Shown here piece after piece: positions 35,943 through 47,200 of a DNA stretch of 64,000 bases. The notes below the pieces were generated by a model. That model made no database searches and had not been told where the DNA came from. It saw nothing but the letters and a program-made list of their open reading frames with translations. How positions within the stretch are numbered: the first letter of the stretch is position 1; each line of letters starts with the position of its first letter. Both the position numbers and the translations under genes were made by a program. Source of the DNA: an uncultured Prevotellaceae bacterium (GTDB lineage Bacteria; Bacteroidota; Bacteroidia; Bacteroidales; Bacteroidaceae); assembly GCA_902800495.1 (NCBI GenBank), contig CADCET010000003.1:1-64000 (forward strand), read 5' to 3'.

Positions 35943-36641
35943 ATGAGATTAAGAGACATTTTAATAGTCATAATTGGGTCGCTCTCGACAGCAGTTGCTG
36001 CCCAGAGTGTAGAGCCTACGGCCTCCTATTTAACTGAACAGGGAACGGTAGATAAGTGGGAGAACATTTCTGGACAGGCACCGCTCGAGGTAAGTTTCAG
36101 AGCCAACCCCACGGGAATGGGCGACCATACGCCTGCCTACGAGTGGCACTTCAGCAAGAAAGGAGCCGCAGAGGAGCTATTGGTACGTTACGAAGAGGAC
36201 ACATCTTACAGGTTTATGGAGTCGGGAACCTTTGTCATAACTCTGAAGACAAAGTTGACGGACAGCGGCGCCGAGCTGGCAGACAAGAGCATTGAAGTGA
36301 ACATCAGCGAAAGCAAACTGGAATTTCCAAATGCCTTCTCGCCCAACGGCGACGGCATCAACGACATCTATCGCGCCAAGCAGCCCGACGGCTATAAAAG
36401 CATCGTGGAGTTCCATGCCTATATCTTCAACCGCTGGGGACAGAAGCTGTATGAGTGGACGGACGTGTCGCAGGGATGGGACGGCAACTACAAAGACTCC
36501 CCCGTCAAGGAGGGCGTCTACTTCGTGTTGGTAAAAGCCAAGGGTGCCGACGGTCGCGAATACAACATCAAGCGCGACATCAACCTGCTGAGGGGCTACG
36601 ATCAAGACTCGACCACAAACAATTCATCTACAGGAAACTGA
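35943..36641 (+). CDS. PKD-like and gliding-motility C-terminal (CHU_C) domain protein
   Basis: The 232-residue protein has a signal peptide ([18 protein letters not shown]). An Ig/PKD-like domain follows (about residues 40-120, with [16 protein letters not shown] and [17 protein letters not shown]). The CHU_C domain begins [17 protein letters not shown] (near 131) and continues with [16 protein letters not shown] and [18 protein letters not shown] domains are linked to type IX secretion or gliding-associated surface proteins. It is too short to be an adhesin, and its role is unclear. It sits 6 nt before uvrA. Confidence 0.88.
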   Translation: MRLRDILIVIIGSLSTAVAAQSVEPTASYLTEQGTVDKWENISGQAPLEVSFRANPTGMGDHTPAYEWHFSKKGAAEELLVRYEEDTSYRFMESGTFVITLKTKLTDSGAELADKSIEVNISESKLEFPNAFSPNGDGINDIYRAKQPDGYKSIVEFHAYIFNRWGQKLYEWTDVSQGWDGNYKDSPVKEGVYFVLVKAKGADGREYNIKRDINLLRGYDQDSTTNNSSTGN

Positions 36642-36647
36642 CGATTC

Positions 36648-39554
36648 ATGGAAGAGAAGATACAGGTTATCGGTGCCCGCGTCCACAACCTGAAAAACAT
36701 CGACGTAGAGATTCCCCGCCACTCGCTGACGGTCATCACCGGACTCAGCGGCAGCGGTAAGTCGAGTCTGGCCTTCGACACCATTTATGCCGAAGGTCAG
36801 CGCCGCTATATCGAGACGTTCTCTGCCTACGCCCGCAACTTCCTTGGCGGTATGGAGCGCCCTGATGTCGACAAGATTACTGGTCTCAGCCCCGTCATCA
36901 GCATCGAGCAGAAGACCACCAACAAAAACCCGCGCTCGACGGTAGGTACGACGACCGAGATTTACGACTATATGCGACTGCTCTTTGCCCGTGCCGGCCA
37001 TGCTTACAGCTACATGACGGGCGAGCCGATGGTGAAGTACACCGAAGAGCGCGTCGTTGAGATGATACAGAACGACTACGCAGGACGCCGCATTCTGATT
37101 CTGGCACCACTTGTACGCAGCCGTAAAGGTCACTACCGCGAACTGTTCGAGTCGATGCGCCGCAAAGGTTATCTGAACATCCGCGTCGACGGCGAGATGA
37201 TGGAGATAACCCAGGGCATGAAGGTCGACCGCTACAAGAGTCATGACATTGAAGTGGTGATTGACAAGCTGAGCCTCCCCCCCACCCCCTCCCAAGGAGG
37301 GGGAGAAGAGCGGCTTAAGAAATCAGTCAGTATCGCCATGAAGCAGGGTGACGGTCTCATTATGATCTTAGATGTAACCAAATCCCCCCTCCCCTCGGGA
37401 GGGGTCGGGGGTGGGCTTAAGTTTTTCTCCAAGCGTCTAATGTGTCCTACGTCAGGCATAAGTTACAGTGACCCAGCGCCTAACAACTTTTCATTCAACT
37501 CTCCCCAAGGGGCTTGTCCTCATTGCAAGGGTCTGGGCATCATCAACGAGATTGACTTGGAAAAAGTCATTCCAAACCGCAAGCAGAGCATCTACGAAGG
37601 AGGCATCGTTCCGTTGGGAAAGTACAAAAACCAGATGATCTTCTGGCAGATTGATGCCATCTTGAAGAAGTATGACTTCAATCTGAAAACACCCATTGAA
37701 GAACTGCCAGACGAGGCTCTCCAAGAGGTGCTTTACGGGTCGTTGGAGAATGTCCGCATCGACAAGGAACTGGTACACACGACGAGCGACTACTTCGTAG
37801 CTTTCGACGGCATCATCAAGTACCTGCGCCAGGTGATGGAGAACGACGACTCTGCCGCAGGGCAGAAATGGGCCGACCAGTTCATGGCTGAAGTGCAATG
37901 CCCCGTCTGTCACGGTCAGCGGCTGAACCGCGAGGCCCTTTCATACAAGATTTGGGACAAGAACATCTCAGAGTTGGCCTCGATGGACATCAGCGAACTG
38001 CGAGAGTGGCTTGACCAAGCCGAAGAACATCTGGACAGCCAGCAGCGGCAGATAGCCACCGAGATACTCAAAGAGATACGCACGCGACTGGACTTCCTAC
38101 TCGAGGTGGGTCTTGACTATCTGGCCCTGAACCGTCCGTCGGCCTCGCTGTCGGGCGGCGAGAGTCAGCGCATCCGGCTGGCCACGCAGATAGGCTCGCA
38201 GCTGGTCAACGTGCTCTACATTCTCGACGAGCCGTCGATAGGCCTGCACCAGCGCGACAACGAGCGTCTCATCCGCTCGCTGAAGGAACTGCGCGACCTG
38301 GGCAACACGGTCATCGTTGTCGAGCACGACCGCGACATGATGCTGGCCGCCGACTATATCGTCGACATCGGCCCGCGGGCAGGCCGCAAAGGCGGCGAGG
38401 TGGTGTTCCAAGGCACGCCGAAAGAGATGATGAAGACAAATACGCTGACGGCACAGTACTTAGCCCCACCCCCAAACCCCTCCCGCGGGGGAGAGGAAAG
38501 CGGAAATGCAGCGGAACAAGTAACCACTCCCCTCCCCCCCGCGGAAGGGGTTGGGGGTGGGGCTCTCACCCTCCGCGGCTGCACCGGCAACAACCTGAAG
38601 CATGTCGACGTAGAATTCCCGTTAGGCAAGCTCATCCTCGTCACCGGTGTGTCAGGCTCCGGCAAGTCGACACTCATCAACGAGACGCTGCAACCCATCC
38701 TCAGCCAGCATTTCTACCGCTCGCTGAAGCGCCCCATGCCCTACGAAAGTATAGAGGGACTCACACTTATAGATAAGGTGGTGAACGTCGACCAGAGTCC
38801 GTTGGGACGTACGCCCCGCTCCAATCCTGCCACCTATACAGGCGTGTTCAGCGACATCCGCACGCTGTTCGTCGGACTGCCCGAGGCCAAGATTCGCGGC
38901 TATAAACCGGGACGCTTCTCGTTCAACGTCAAGGGCGGACGCTGCGAGACCTGCGGCGGCAATGGCTACAAGACCATTGAGATGAACTTCCTGCCCGACA
39001 TTCAGGTGCCCTGTGAGGAGTGTCACGGCAAGCGCTACAACCGCGAGACCCTGGAAGTGCGCTACAAGGGCAAGTCGATAGCCGACGTGCTCGACATGAC
39101 CATCAACCAAGCGGTGGAGTTCTTCGAGAACGTACCCGACATCCTGCGCAAAATCAAGACCATACAGGACGTCGGCCTGGGCTACATCAAACTCGGGCAG
39201 CCTTCCACCACCCTCTCCGGCGGTGAGAGTCAGCGTGTCAAACTGGCCACCGAACTGTCGAAGAAGGATACTGGCAAGACACTCTACATCCTCGATGAGC
39301 CAACGACGGGACTGCACTTCGAGGATATCCGCATACTGATGCAGGTGCTGCGCCGGCTGGTAGACCGCGGCAACACCGTCATCGTCATCGAGCACAACCT
39401 CGACGTCATCCGTCAGGCCGACTGGATTATCGACCTGGGACCTGAAGGCGGCCGGCGCGGAGGCGAGATACTGACGGTGGGCACGCCTGAAGAGGTAGCC
39501 TTGAGCAACCGGGGATTCACCGCTCATTTCCTGAAACAGGAACTGGGACTGTAA
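36648..39554 (+). CDS. uvrA: Excinuclease ABC subunit A with in-frame palindromic insertions
   Basis: The 968-residue protein recognises DNA damage with UvrB. It has two ABC ATPase modules: Walker [14 protein letters not shown] near residue 31 and [13 protein letters not shown] near 667. Zinc-binding cysteines are at [18 protein letters not shown] and [23 protein letters not shown] signatures are [13 protein letters not shown] and [13 protein letters not shown]. Four stretches look inserted: residues about 209-219 ([12 protein letters not shown]), 245-257 ([14 protein letters not shown]), 605-618 and 626-640 ([24 protein letters not shown]). Each is encoded by a GC-rich palindrome. The reading frame and all catalytic motifs are intact, so function is probably kept. 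Confidence 0.97.
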   Translation: MEEKIQVIGARVHNLKNIDVEIPRHSLTVITGLSGSGKSSLAFDTIYAEGQRRYIETFSAYARNFLGGMERPDVDKITGLSPVISIEQKTTNKNPRSTVGTTTEIYDYMRLLFARAGHAYSYMTGEPMVKYTEERVVEMIQNDYAGRRILILAPLVRSRKGHYRELFESMRRKGYLNIRVDGEMMEITQGMKVDRYKSHDIEVVIDKLSLPPTPSQGGGEERLKKSVSIAMKQGDGLIMILDVTKSPLPSGGVGGGLKFFSKRLMCPTSGISYSDPAPNNFSFNSPQGACPHCKGLGIINEIDLEKVIPNRKQSIYEGGIVPLGKYKNQMIFWQIDAILKKYDFNLKTPIEELPDEALQEVLYGSLENVRIDKELVHTTSDYFVAFDGIIKYLRQVMENDDSAAGQKWADQFMAEVQCPVCHGQRLNREALSYKIWDKNISELASMDISELREWLDQAEEHLDSQQRQIATEILKEIRTRLDFLLEVGLDYLALNRPSASLSGGESQRIRLATQIGSQLVNVLYILDEPSIGLHQRDNERLIRSLKELRDLGNTVIVVEHDRDMMLAADYIVDIGPRAGRKGGEVVFQGTPKEMMKTNTLTAQYLAPPPNPSRGGEESGNAAEQVTTPLPPAEGVGGGALTLRGCTGNNLKHVDVEFPLGKLILVTGVSGSGKSTLINETLQPILSQHFYRSLKRPMPYESIEGLTLIDKVVNVDQSPLGRTPRSNPATYTGVFSDIRTLFVGLPEAKIRGYKPGRFSFNVKGGRCETCGGNGYKTIEMNFLPDIQVPCEECHGKRYNRETLEVRYKGKSIADVLDMTINQAVEFFENVPDILRKIKTIQDVGLGYIKLGQPSTTLSGGESQRVKLATELSKKDTGKTLYILDEPTTGLHFEDIRILMQVLRRLVDRGNTVIVIEHNLDVIRQADWIIDLGPEGGRRGGEILTVGTPEEVALSNRGFTAHFLKQELGL
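37274..37417. repeat. First facing palindrome pair inside uvrA
   Basis: CCTCCCCCCCACCCCCTCCC with AAGGAGGGGG (37274-37305) and its inverted partner at 37383-37417 (CTCCCCTCGGGAGGGG, then TCGGGGGTGGGCTT) bracket about 77 bp of normal uvrA sequence. Both are translated. Confidence 0.8.
38463..38566. repeat. Second facing palindrome pair inside uvrA
   Basis: AGCCCCACCCCCAAACCCCT with CCCGCGGGGGAGAGG (38463-38500) and its inverted partner ending AAGGGGTTGGGGGTGGGGCT (about 38527-38566) lie in the linker before the second ATPase module. The ~27 bp between them encodes NAAEQVTTP, which is also not conserved. Confidence 0.8.
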
Positions 39555-39623
39555 GCCCGTAAAAACTCAAACGTTTGCACGATTTTTTTGACGCAAAACG
39601 CTACAACCAACGAAGATTATGCT

Positions 39624-39631
39624 TACCTTTG
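39624..39631 (+). promoter_or_regulatory. Promoter -7 box TACCTTTG of the 80-aa gene
   Basis: TACCTTTG lies 38 bp before ATG 39670. This excludes the longer open frame that begins at 39619. Confidence 0.55.
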
Positions 39632-39669
39632 CAGCGTCAATAAATAAAAAAGCAAACTACTTAAAAACT

Positions 39670-39912
39670 ATGAAAAAATTCGTAATCGGTGACCGTCTGA
39701 AAGACGAGTGGATCTCGGTGCTCGACACAGAGAAGAAAAAGTTGGAATTTACTAACCATCTGGCCAGCGCCAAGGAGTTTAACGACGAAGAACTGGCAAA
39801 GTCGCAATTGAAAGAGCTGCAGACAACGGGCTATTTCAGCGACCTGCAGATTTATCTGCTCGACAACAACAAGGCCTACAAGCCCGACGAGCGCGACTCT
39901 TTCTTAGCATAG
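39670..39912 (+). CDS. Small protein of unknown function
   Basis: The 80-residue protein starts at ATG 39670 (MKKFVIGDRLKDEWISVLDT). It has a basic/acidic helical middle (KKKLEFTNHLASAKEFNDEE, LAKSQLKELQ) and ends in YLLDNNKAYKPDERDSFLA. There is no signal peptide or membrane segment, so it is probably cytoplasmic. It has its own promoter and a strong terminator, so it is a monocistronic unit. The family is not recognised. Confidence 0.8.
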   Translation: MKKFVIGDRLKDEWISVLDTEKKKLEFTNHLASAKEFNDEELAKSQLKELQTTGYFSDLQIYLLDNNKAYKPDERDSFLA

Positions 39913-39937
39913 ATAGTTAGTTTTTCTCGTATATAAG

Positions 39938-39980
39938 AACTCCCGCACCAGTCGTCAAGACTACGTGCGGGAGTTTATTG
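39938..39980 (+). terminator. Intrinsic terminator after the 80-aa gene
   Basis: AACTCCCGCAC (39938-39948) and GTGCGGGAGTT (39965-39975) form an 11-bp stem followed by TTATTGTTG. It may also act for the converging gene at 40002-40649. Confidence 0.8.
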
Positions 39981-40001
39981 TTGTAATATAAAAGAAAAGT
40001 C

Positions 40002-40649
40002 TTAGAAGTTCACACCGAAGTTGATGGACAGTTGGTTAGCGTGAATAGAGAAGTCGTCGTCGTCGGCAATATTGGTGACACCAAGCTGATAGGCCACTTC
40101 CAGATAGAGCATATTGTACTCCAAGCCACAACCTAACTTGAAGCCCATATCATTACGATTGAGGAAATGATCAAAGACACTTTCCTTCATCTTTTCGGTT
40201 TGATTTGTTGCAGCATTCAGTTTCTCATACTCCAAGTCGCCGGCAATGCCAAGGGCAAAATAAGGTCCGATAAAGGGCAGGATTGCAATATCGTCGGTAG
40301 CCTTAATGCCGTACTTCACCAGGATGGGAATCTCCAAACAGTTCAAATCTGCCGTGAGTTTGCCGTCCTTACCACCACGCTGTGTGTAGTAGAGGCCACT
40401 CTCCAAGAACACAGGAGCACTCTGAGAGAGACGCAGGCCGATGATACCGGCAAGCGTGAAGCCAGCCTTCATGCCACTCAAGTCACTCTGTCCGAAATTC
40501 GTATCACCGCTCAGAGTACCGAGGGAAAGACCGAAACGTGCACCATAATAAACGTTCTGCTTGTCAAGCTCGAAACCACCGCTGGCGAACTGTGCAAATG
40601 AAGGCACAGCCAGCATCATTGCTACAATAGCAGTAAAAATCTTCTTCAT
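40002..40649 (-). CDS. Small outer-membrane beta-barrel (porin-like) protein
   Basis: The 215-residue protein starts at ATG 40649 (MKKIFTAIVAMMLAVPSFAQ) with a clear signal peptide; the open frame upstream to 40724 lacks coding character. Strand-like segments LQ-free but Gly/aromatic rich (YYGARFGLSLGTLSGDTNF, FTLAGIIGLRLSQSAPVFLE, YNMLYLEVAYQLGVTNIA) end in a terminal Phe (SINFGVNF). It matches the OMP_b-brl family. It is a single gene between two terminators, and its role is unknown. Confidence 0.85.
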   Translation of the reverse strand: MKKIFTAIVAMMLAVPSFAQFASGGFELDKQNVYYGARFGLSLGTLSGDTNFGQSDLSGMKAGFTLAGIIGLRLSQSAPVFLESGLYYTQRGGKDGKLTADLNCLEIPILVKYGIKATDDIAILPFIGPYFALGIAGDLEYEKLNAATNQTEKMKESVFDHFLNRNDMGFKLGCGLEYNMLYLEVAYQLGVTNIADDDDFSIHANQLSINFGVNF

Positions 40650-40801
40650 AATAATTAGCTTTTTAATGAATGATTTTGAAAAACTTTTGCAAAATAACGA
40701 TTTTTTTCTCATATAGCCAAACAATTTAACTAAAAAGTGTAATTTTACCCACTATTTATTATTGTATAATTCATATTTTATGTGTAATTTCTGCCACTTT
40801 T

Positions 40802-40833
40802 CTTGTCTGTTTCACGCAAAACCATTACCTTTG
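40802..40833 (+). promoter_or_regulatory. Promoter of the BspA-like surface protein
   Basis: TTG at 40803 and TACCTTTG at 40826-40833 are spaced as a Bacteroidetes promoter. The transcript would start about 380 nt before the ATG at 41222, an exceptionally long leader. Confidence 0.5.
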
Positions 40834-41036
40834 CCGATGACAACAAGAATGTTTAACCCATAATAAACCGACAAAGTAAGAAACAAACAATAAAAGAAGT
40901 ACATTCGGGAGCGTTGCCGGCACCAGGCTGCCGCCCTCCTAAAAGGGATTCAGACAAACAGATTTATTACTAACCCAATAAGGATTGTGCGTCGCGTCCC
41001 GTTCGAGGTCTTTTAATATAACTTGAGCTTTCTGCT

Positions 41037-41209
41037 CTTGTTCTCTCTACTTTGAATACCGCCAATATTCTCAATATGAGAGCAAGCAGTTCAGAGGGTT
41101 CACGCCGTAAAGGCGTGAACTGTTCGCGCTTGTTTAATGTACAGGTCACTTGGCGGTAACCAAAAGTAGAGAATAAGCATCGGATGGTTTCACGCCTTTT
41201 CTTATTCTC
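41037..41209 (+). promoter_or_regulatory. Structured leader with competing hairpins upstream of the BspA-like gene
   Basis: TCTCTACTTT (41044-41053) and TACCGCCAA (41057-41065) pair with TTGGCGGTA (41150-41158) and AAAGTAGAGA (41163-41172). Inside lies a perfect hairpin GTTCACGCC/GGCGTGAAC (41098-41120). Two downstream segments can take over. CTTATTCTC (41201-41209) pairs with GAGAATAAG (41169-41177), and TTCACGCC (41189-41196) pairs with GGCGTGAA. The last hairpin ends 12 nt before the start codon. The rest of the gap 40650-41221 holds a promoter and a smaller GC-rich hairpin near 40910-40945; no gene was seen there. Confidence 0.5.
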
Positions 41210-41221
41210 AACACAAAGAAA

Positions 41222-44200
41222 ATGACCAAGCAAAAATTACTTCTTTACCTGCTCCTACTGATGGGAATGGTGCAGGGCGTCATGGCGCAGGAGCCATACG
41301 CAGTATTGAGCGAGAACAACACCAAGCTCACCTTTTACTATGACAAGCAGAAAGCCGCCCGAAATGGCATGAGCGTCGGGCCGTTTGAGAATACTCGGGA
41401 CAGAGGTTGGGACTCACAACGTTCCACTATCACCACCGTAGTGTTTGATGCGTCGTTTGCCGACTGCACATCACTTACCAGCACCTTTGGGTGGTTCTAT
41501 TACTGTAGCAAACTTGCCTCTATCTCAGGTATTGAGAACCTCAAAACCGACAACGTGACTAACATGAAAAACATGTTCTCCTCCTGCAAGAGCCTGAAGA
41601 GCCTCGACGTGAGCGGTTTCAAGACCGACAACGTGACTAGCATGAGCTACATGTTCAGCCTCTGCTCCGGCCTGACGAGTCTCGACGTGAGCGGCTTCAA
41701 GACCGACAAGGTGACATACATGAGCAGCATGTTCGAGGGCTGCTCCGGATTGACGAGCCTCGACGTGAGTGGCCTCAAAAACGACAAGGTGACGAACATG
41801 AGTTATATGTTCTCCTCCTGCTATAATCTGACGAGCCTCGACTTGAGCGACTTCAAGACCGACAACGTGAAATACATGAGCTACATGTTCTCCTTCTGCT
41901 CCGGCCTGACGAGCCTCGACGTGAGCGGCTTCAAGACCGACAACGTGACGGACATGAGCTTCATGTTCTACGGGTGCTCTGGCCTGACGAGCCTCAACTT
42001 GAGCGGCTTCAAGACTGACAAGGTGACGGACATGAGGTGCATGTTCGGCAGCTGCTCTGGTCTGACAAGTCTTGACTTGAGCGGCTTCAAAAACGACAAC
42101 GTGACATACATGTTGAGCATGTTCGAGGGCTGCTCCGGCCTGACGAGCCTTAACTTGAGCGGCTTCAAGACCGACAACGTGACGGACATGGGCGAAATGT
42201 TCCACAACTGCTCCAGCCTGACAAGTCTTGACTTGAGCGGCTTCAAGACCGACAACGTGACGGACATGGCCTGGATGTTCGAAGGCTGCTCCGGCCTGAC
42301 GAGCCTCGACTTGAGCAGTTTCAAGACCGACAACGTGACGAATATGTGCTATATGTTCAATAGATGCGGTAGGCTGACGAGCCTTGACGTGAGCGGCTTC
42401 AAAACCGACAACGTGACAAACATGAACTGTATGTTCAACAACTGCTCTGGCCTGACAACCATCTATGCTGATGAGACGAAATGGAGTACGGATAAGGTAA
42501 AAAGTGGAGATAACATGTTCCGTGATTGTGCAAAACTTGTAGGCGGCAACGGAACGGCATATAACAGTGCACATACTGATTATAAATACGCCCGTATCGA
42601 CAAACCCGGTCAGCCGGGGTACTTTACTAATATATATGGAAGAGGCCTCACATTGAACGCTACTATCACCGACGGCAACGACATCACACAGGATGTGAGC
42701 ATCGTGTGGTATGACGGCGACGGCAAACAGATAGGTACGGGCAGCAAACTTAACGGCGTGGCTGAAGATGCCGAGGTGTACTACTCCGTGCTGTTAGACG
42801 AAGCATTAGGCCGCGTTTACCGTGAGGTGAATATGCGGAAAGCCAATGCAGACGAGGACGGTGCGGTCAAATGCCAGTTGGAGAAGATTGGCCGCGTGAC
42901 GTTGGAAGGGCGTGTCTCCGCCACCGACATCGACAAAACGACACTCACCGTCAGCGTGCGGCAGATGCTCAACGGCAAATGGGCGCAGGACTACAGTGCG
43001 CAGACCGACAGACAGGGCCTGTTCAGCATTGAGGTGTATGACGACGCGACGGACATCACCATCAGCGGCGACGGCTATCTCGACGCCACACTCCACCGCG
43101 ACGGCTTCGGCGGCAGCGGCAATGTGGGCACCATCCCCGTGAACCTGCTGACAGGCTTTGCTATTGCTGCCAATGTCAGCATGGAGAAAGCCGTGGCGAC
43201 AGGTGAAGCGTCAGAAGTGACGGCATGGACAGACGGACTTACGAACATCGACTTCGTGCTGACCAACCTGACGAAAGACACGACGCTCACCGACATTGCC
43301 GTGCAAGGCGGCAACGTCGTCATCAGGTCGGGGGCTGCTGCGGGCGACGAAATTAGCCTGAAGGCCGTGAGTAAGCAGGGCGTGTTTGCCGATGCTGAGA
43401 CCACTTTTACCCTTGCCGAAGGAGCCAACAGCTTCGAACTACAGCTGACAGAGTTAGGCGGCGTGGACGCCACCTACACGGCCAGCAATAACGGCACGAC
43501 CGTGGGTTACCTCTACGACCACAACGACCTATTGGCAGCCCGAGGCAGCTATAAGGGCGAGACGCTGAGCCTACACCACCTGAAGAGCGGCACCTACACA
43601 TTGGTATCGATGGGCCAGAGCCAGCTCCTTGGCAGCATGACGAGCCAAGACGACCTGAACGCCGTGGGACTGCGCGAGGGCACCGACTATGTGACCACCC
43701 GCATAGATATAGTCGATGGCGAGCTGGCGGCAGTGAGCGTCAGCGACGTGCCATATCTGGACGAGACGCCGTTCTACTATACCACAGGCAACACCTACTT
43801 CAATGCCGGCAAGGCATCGGTGACGGCAGGCAACTATATCACGCTACAGACTCACATAGACCTCAAGCCTGAGCACGCCGACAAGGCTGGCGGCGTGACG
43901 CTGACCGTCGACCTGCCCGAGGGTTGCACGATGGTGGAGAACTCCGTTATTGCCAACCGTCAGGCCGTGCCACACACCGTGAGCGGCAACCGTGTGACGA
44001 TGACGCTTGCCAAGGAGCAGTATGAAAGTGAGGTGCGCTTCTGCGTCATCCCGACACTGAACCAGAGTTACAACGTGACAGCCATGGCCACCTTCGACAT
44101 TGACGGACAGGTGCAACAGCCCATTGGCACAGCGCAGTTCGAGGCCAAGAGCTTGTCTTTGAATGTACCAATACTGACGGCCAACACCACTATCACCGTC

Positions 44201-47200
44201 AACGGCACGACCAAGGGACACAGCGAGGTGAGGATTTACGACAACGACGTGCTGGTAGGAACAACCACATCGAAAGCCGACGGCACATGGACGGCAGAGT
44301 GCGAGCTGTACAAGCCCTACAGTCACTCGTTCCATGATATTTATGCCAAGATAACCACCGAAGACGGCATGGAGCTGACCAGCGAGACAAAGCAGGTGGA
44401 GTATGACAAGACGAATATTGTGCCAACAACGGTCACGATGCTATATTACAACCCTGAATATGTTGTTCAATACAATATAGTTTTTGACTTGATTAAAGGC
44501 ACAACAACACCATCGTCGTATTATTACTTCCCGTACAAGAATTGGCCAAACTGGTACGAGACTCGTGAAACAGAACCGAAAGACTTCACCTTCCTTGCCG
44601 ACTTCACCCGCAACGACAGCACCGTCGTCAAGAACGTGAACATCAAGGTGCTGAACTCTGACGGCACCGTGCGCACCCTTCCCGCCACTTTCGACGGCAA
44701 GCAAGGCAAGTGGGTAGCCACCACGAAGTACACCAGTTCCAACCGCCTGCCGCAGAACGTACAGGTGGAGTATGACGTGATTCCTGCTGAGACTCCAATA
44801 GATTCGGCTCTCATTCAGGATGACATCAATCAGTATATGAGCCTGGTTGATACTTATATGTCTAATTTGGATAGCACTAAAGTACAAGTTGTGGACAAGA
44901 AAGATGGGTATGTCGTGTGTACCTATCAGACATACGCCATGGATGTTCCAATATATGTAAAGGTGGAAACAATCAACGATGAATCCAAGTTCAATGAAAT
45001 TAGCAGAAAGCAGTATTTTGAATACTACCAGGATGACATGACAATATGTATGATTGATTCTGTAGTGGGAGAACGACATGCGCTGTGGCTTTGGACACCG
45101 ACTGAAAGAAACATGTATTGCATCACTTTCTCAGCCGAGAACGATTTCAACGCAACCCACCAAGTAAACGGACCAAAACGTGGCTTCAGAGAAGTTGTTA
45201 ATCTGTTTGGTCGCTCCGTGGCCAATCTGTTCTGCAATGCAGGTGATATCGCCATGATTATCCGGCAATATAATGAGAGTTATAATGACTTGCAGAACTG
45301 GCTTCTGAAGTACAATCAGCTATTAGACAATCAAATGAGAATGTACTATCGCACAAAGGAATTCATGGAAGCAAAATGTCCTGACGGCTCACTAAGATTG
45401 AATCAGCAAAGCTATGCACAGAGTCGCTTAAATGAGTGTTTACATGATGCATCTGAGATGCGAGCAAATTTTAAAGCACAACTTGACCTTGTTGAACAGG
45501 ATCTGGTGAGGCGCAGAAATGCAATGTCAATGCTTAGCGCCACCAAGGCTCTATGTGGTGCAGCTATAAGAATCGCAGGTATAGTCGGAAACTTGACCTT
45601 AGCCGGGGTAATTGGATCCAACGTGCTTCTCAGTAATGCCACTGGACTCTACACATGGCTTATGGACAGTCAATGGCACACCACCGAGACCCTCAGCAAC
45701 TGGTATTTTCCAGCCAGCAGCATAATAACGCAAGAATACTTGGATTTACAGTCTTTCATCACTAATGCTTACAAGAAATGTAAGAAGAAGGAGGAAGAGG
45801 ACGAAGAAGAAAAGAATGACGAGCCTCTTGATGAGAAGTCTGAAAATAATTCAGACTTCAACGGCAACGGCACGACGCCCATCATCGACCCCTCCGGCTA
45901 CGTCTACGAGGCCGTGCTGAGTAACCGCTTGGAAGGTGTGACCACCACTTGCTACGAGCAGGTGAACGGCAGCGCCGTGCTCTGGAACGCTGAGGACTAC
46001 TCGCAGCAGAACCCATTGAAGACCGACGCGACGGGCTTCTACCGCTGGGACGTGCCGCAGGGTATGTGGCAGGTGAAGTATGAGAAGGAGGGCTACGAGA
46101 CGGCCTACTCGGAGTGGCTGCCCGTGCCACCGCCACAGCTCGACGTGAACATCGGCATGAAGCAGAGCACACCGCCGACGGTGAATGAGATGCGCGGCTA
46201 CGAGGAGGGCATCACCATCGAGATGGGCAAATATATGCGCCCGGAGACGATGACGGCGGAGCGCATCACCGTGACCCGCAACGGCTCGCTGGAGAGCGGC
46301 AGCATCGTAGCGCTGAACACGGAGCAGGAGCCACTGGGCGAGGCGACGTATGTGTCGAAGGTACGCTTCGTGCCTGAGACGGCCTTCAACAGCAGCGACG
46401 TGGTAGTGGTGACCGTCCACAAGGAGGTGGAGAGCTACTGCGGCGTGCAGATGAAAGCCGACCATGTGGAGACGGTGAAGATAGAGGCTGAGGTGAAGAG
46501 CATCGTGGCAGACGAGACCATCAGCGTGCCCTACCAGGGTGAGCGTGAGCTGCGCGTGGTGGTGCTGCCGAAGGATGCCGCCGCCGGCAAGACGCTCCGC
46601 ATAAGGAACTCGTCGCAGATGATAGCCACGGTGGATGCTTCGGAGGTGGTGATAGGCCAGGACGGAGCGGCCACGCTGACGGTGGGCGGCAGTCTGCCCG
46701 GCGGTGCCGTGCTCAACTTCGCCATCGACGGCTCTGACGTGACGGGGACGACGAAAGTGCAGGTGATGATGGGTCGCGACATGGTGGCCATGCCTACGAC
46801 AAACATTGCCAGCGGCGAGACGGTCGGCGACGGCACGATGCTGGCACTCAGCTGCACAACGCCAGGAGCCACCATCTACTACACGCTGGACGGCTCGTGC
46901 CCCTGCGACGAGGCGACGCGCATCAAGTATGAGGCGCCCATAGCCATCACAGAGTCTGTCGTGGTGAAAGCCATTGCCGTGAAGGAAGGCATGGACGACA
47001 GCGACGTTGCTACCTTTATCTATATGTTGACGGGTATCCGCAGCAGCAAGCTGGACGGCCAGATACAGATGGAATGTCACGACGGGACGCTCACCATCAC
47101 GGGTGCTAAGGGCGCCAACTGCCAGATATACGACTTGGGCGGCCGCGAGCTGACAAGCCGGAGCAACATGGACAGTGAGGCGACGTTCCACTTGAAGGCC

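Noticed and set aside
41525..42574. 349-codon minus-strand open frame opposite the DUF285 repeats
   Set aside because: It mirrors the repeat array of the plus-strand gene and has His/Val/Gln-rich, protein-unlike composition. The plus-strand product has a signal peptide and a known repeat family.
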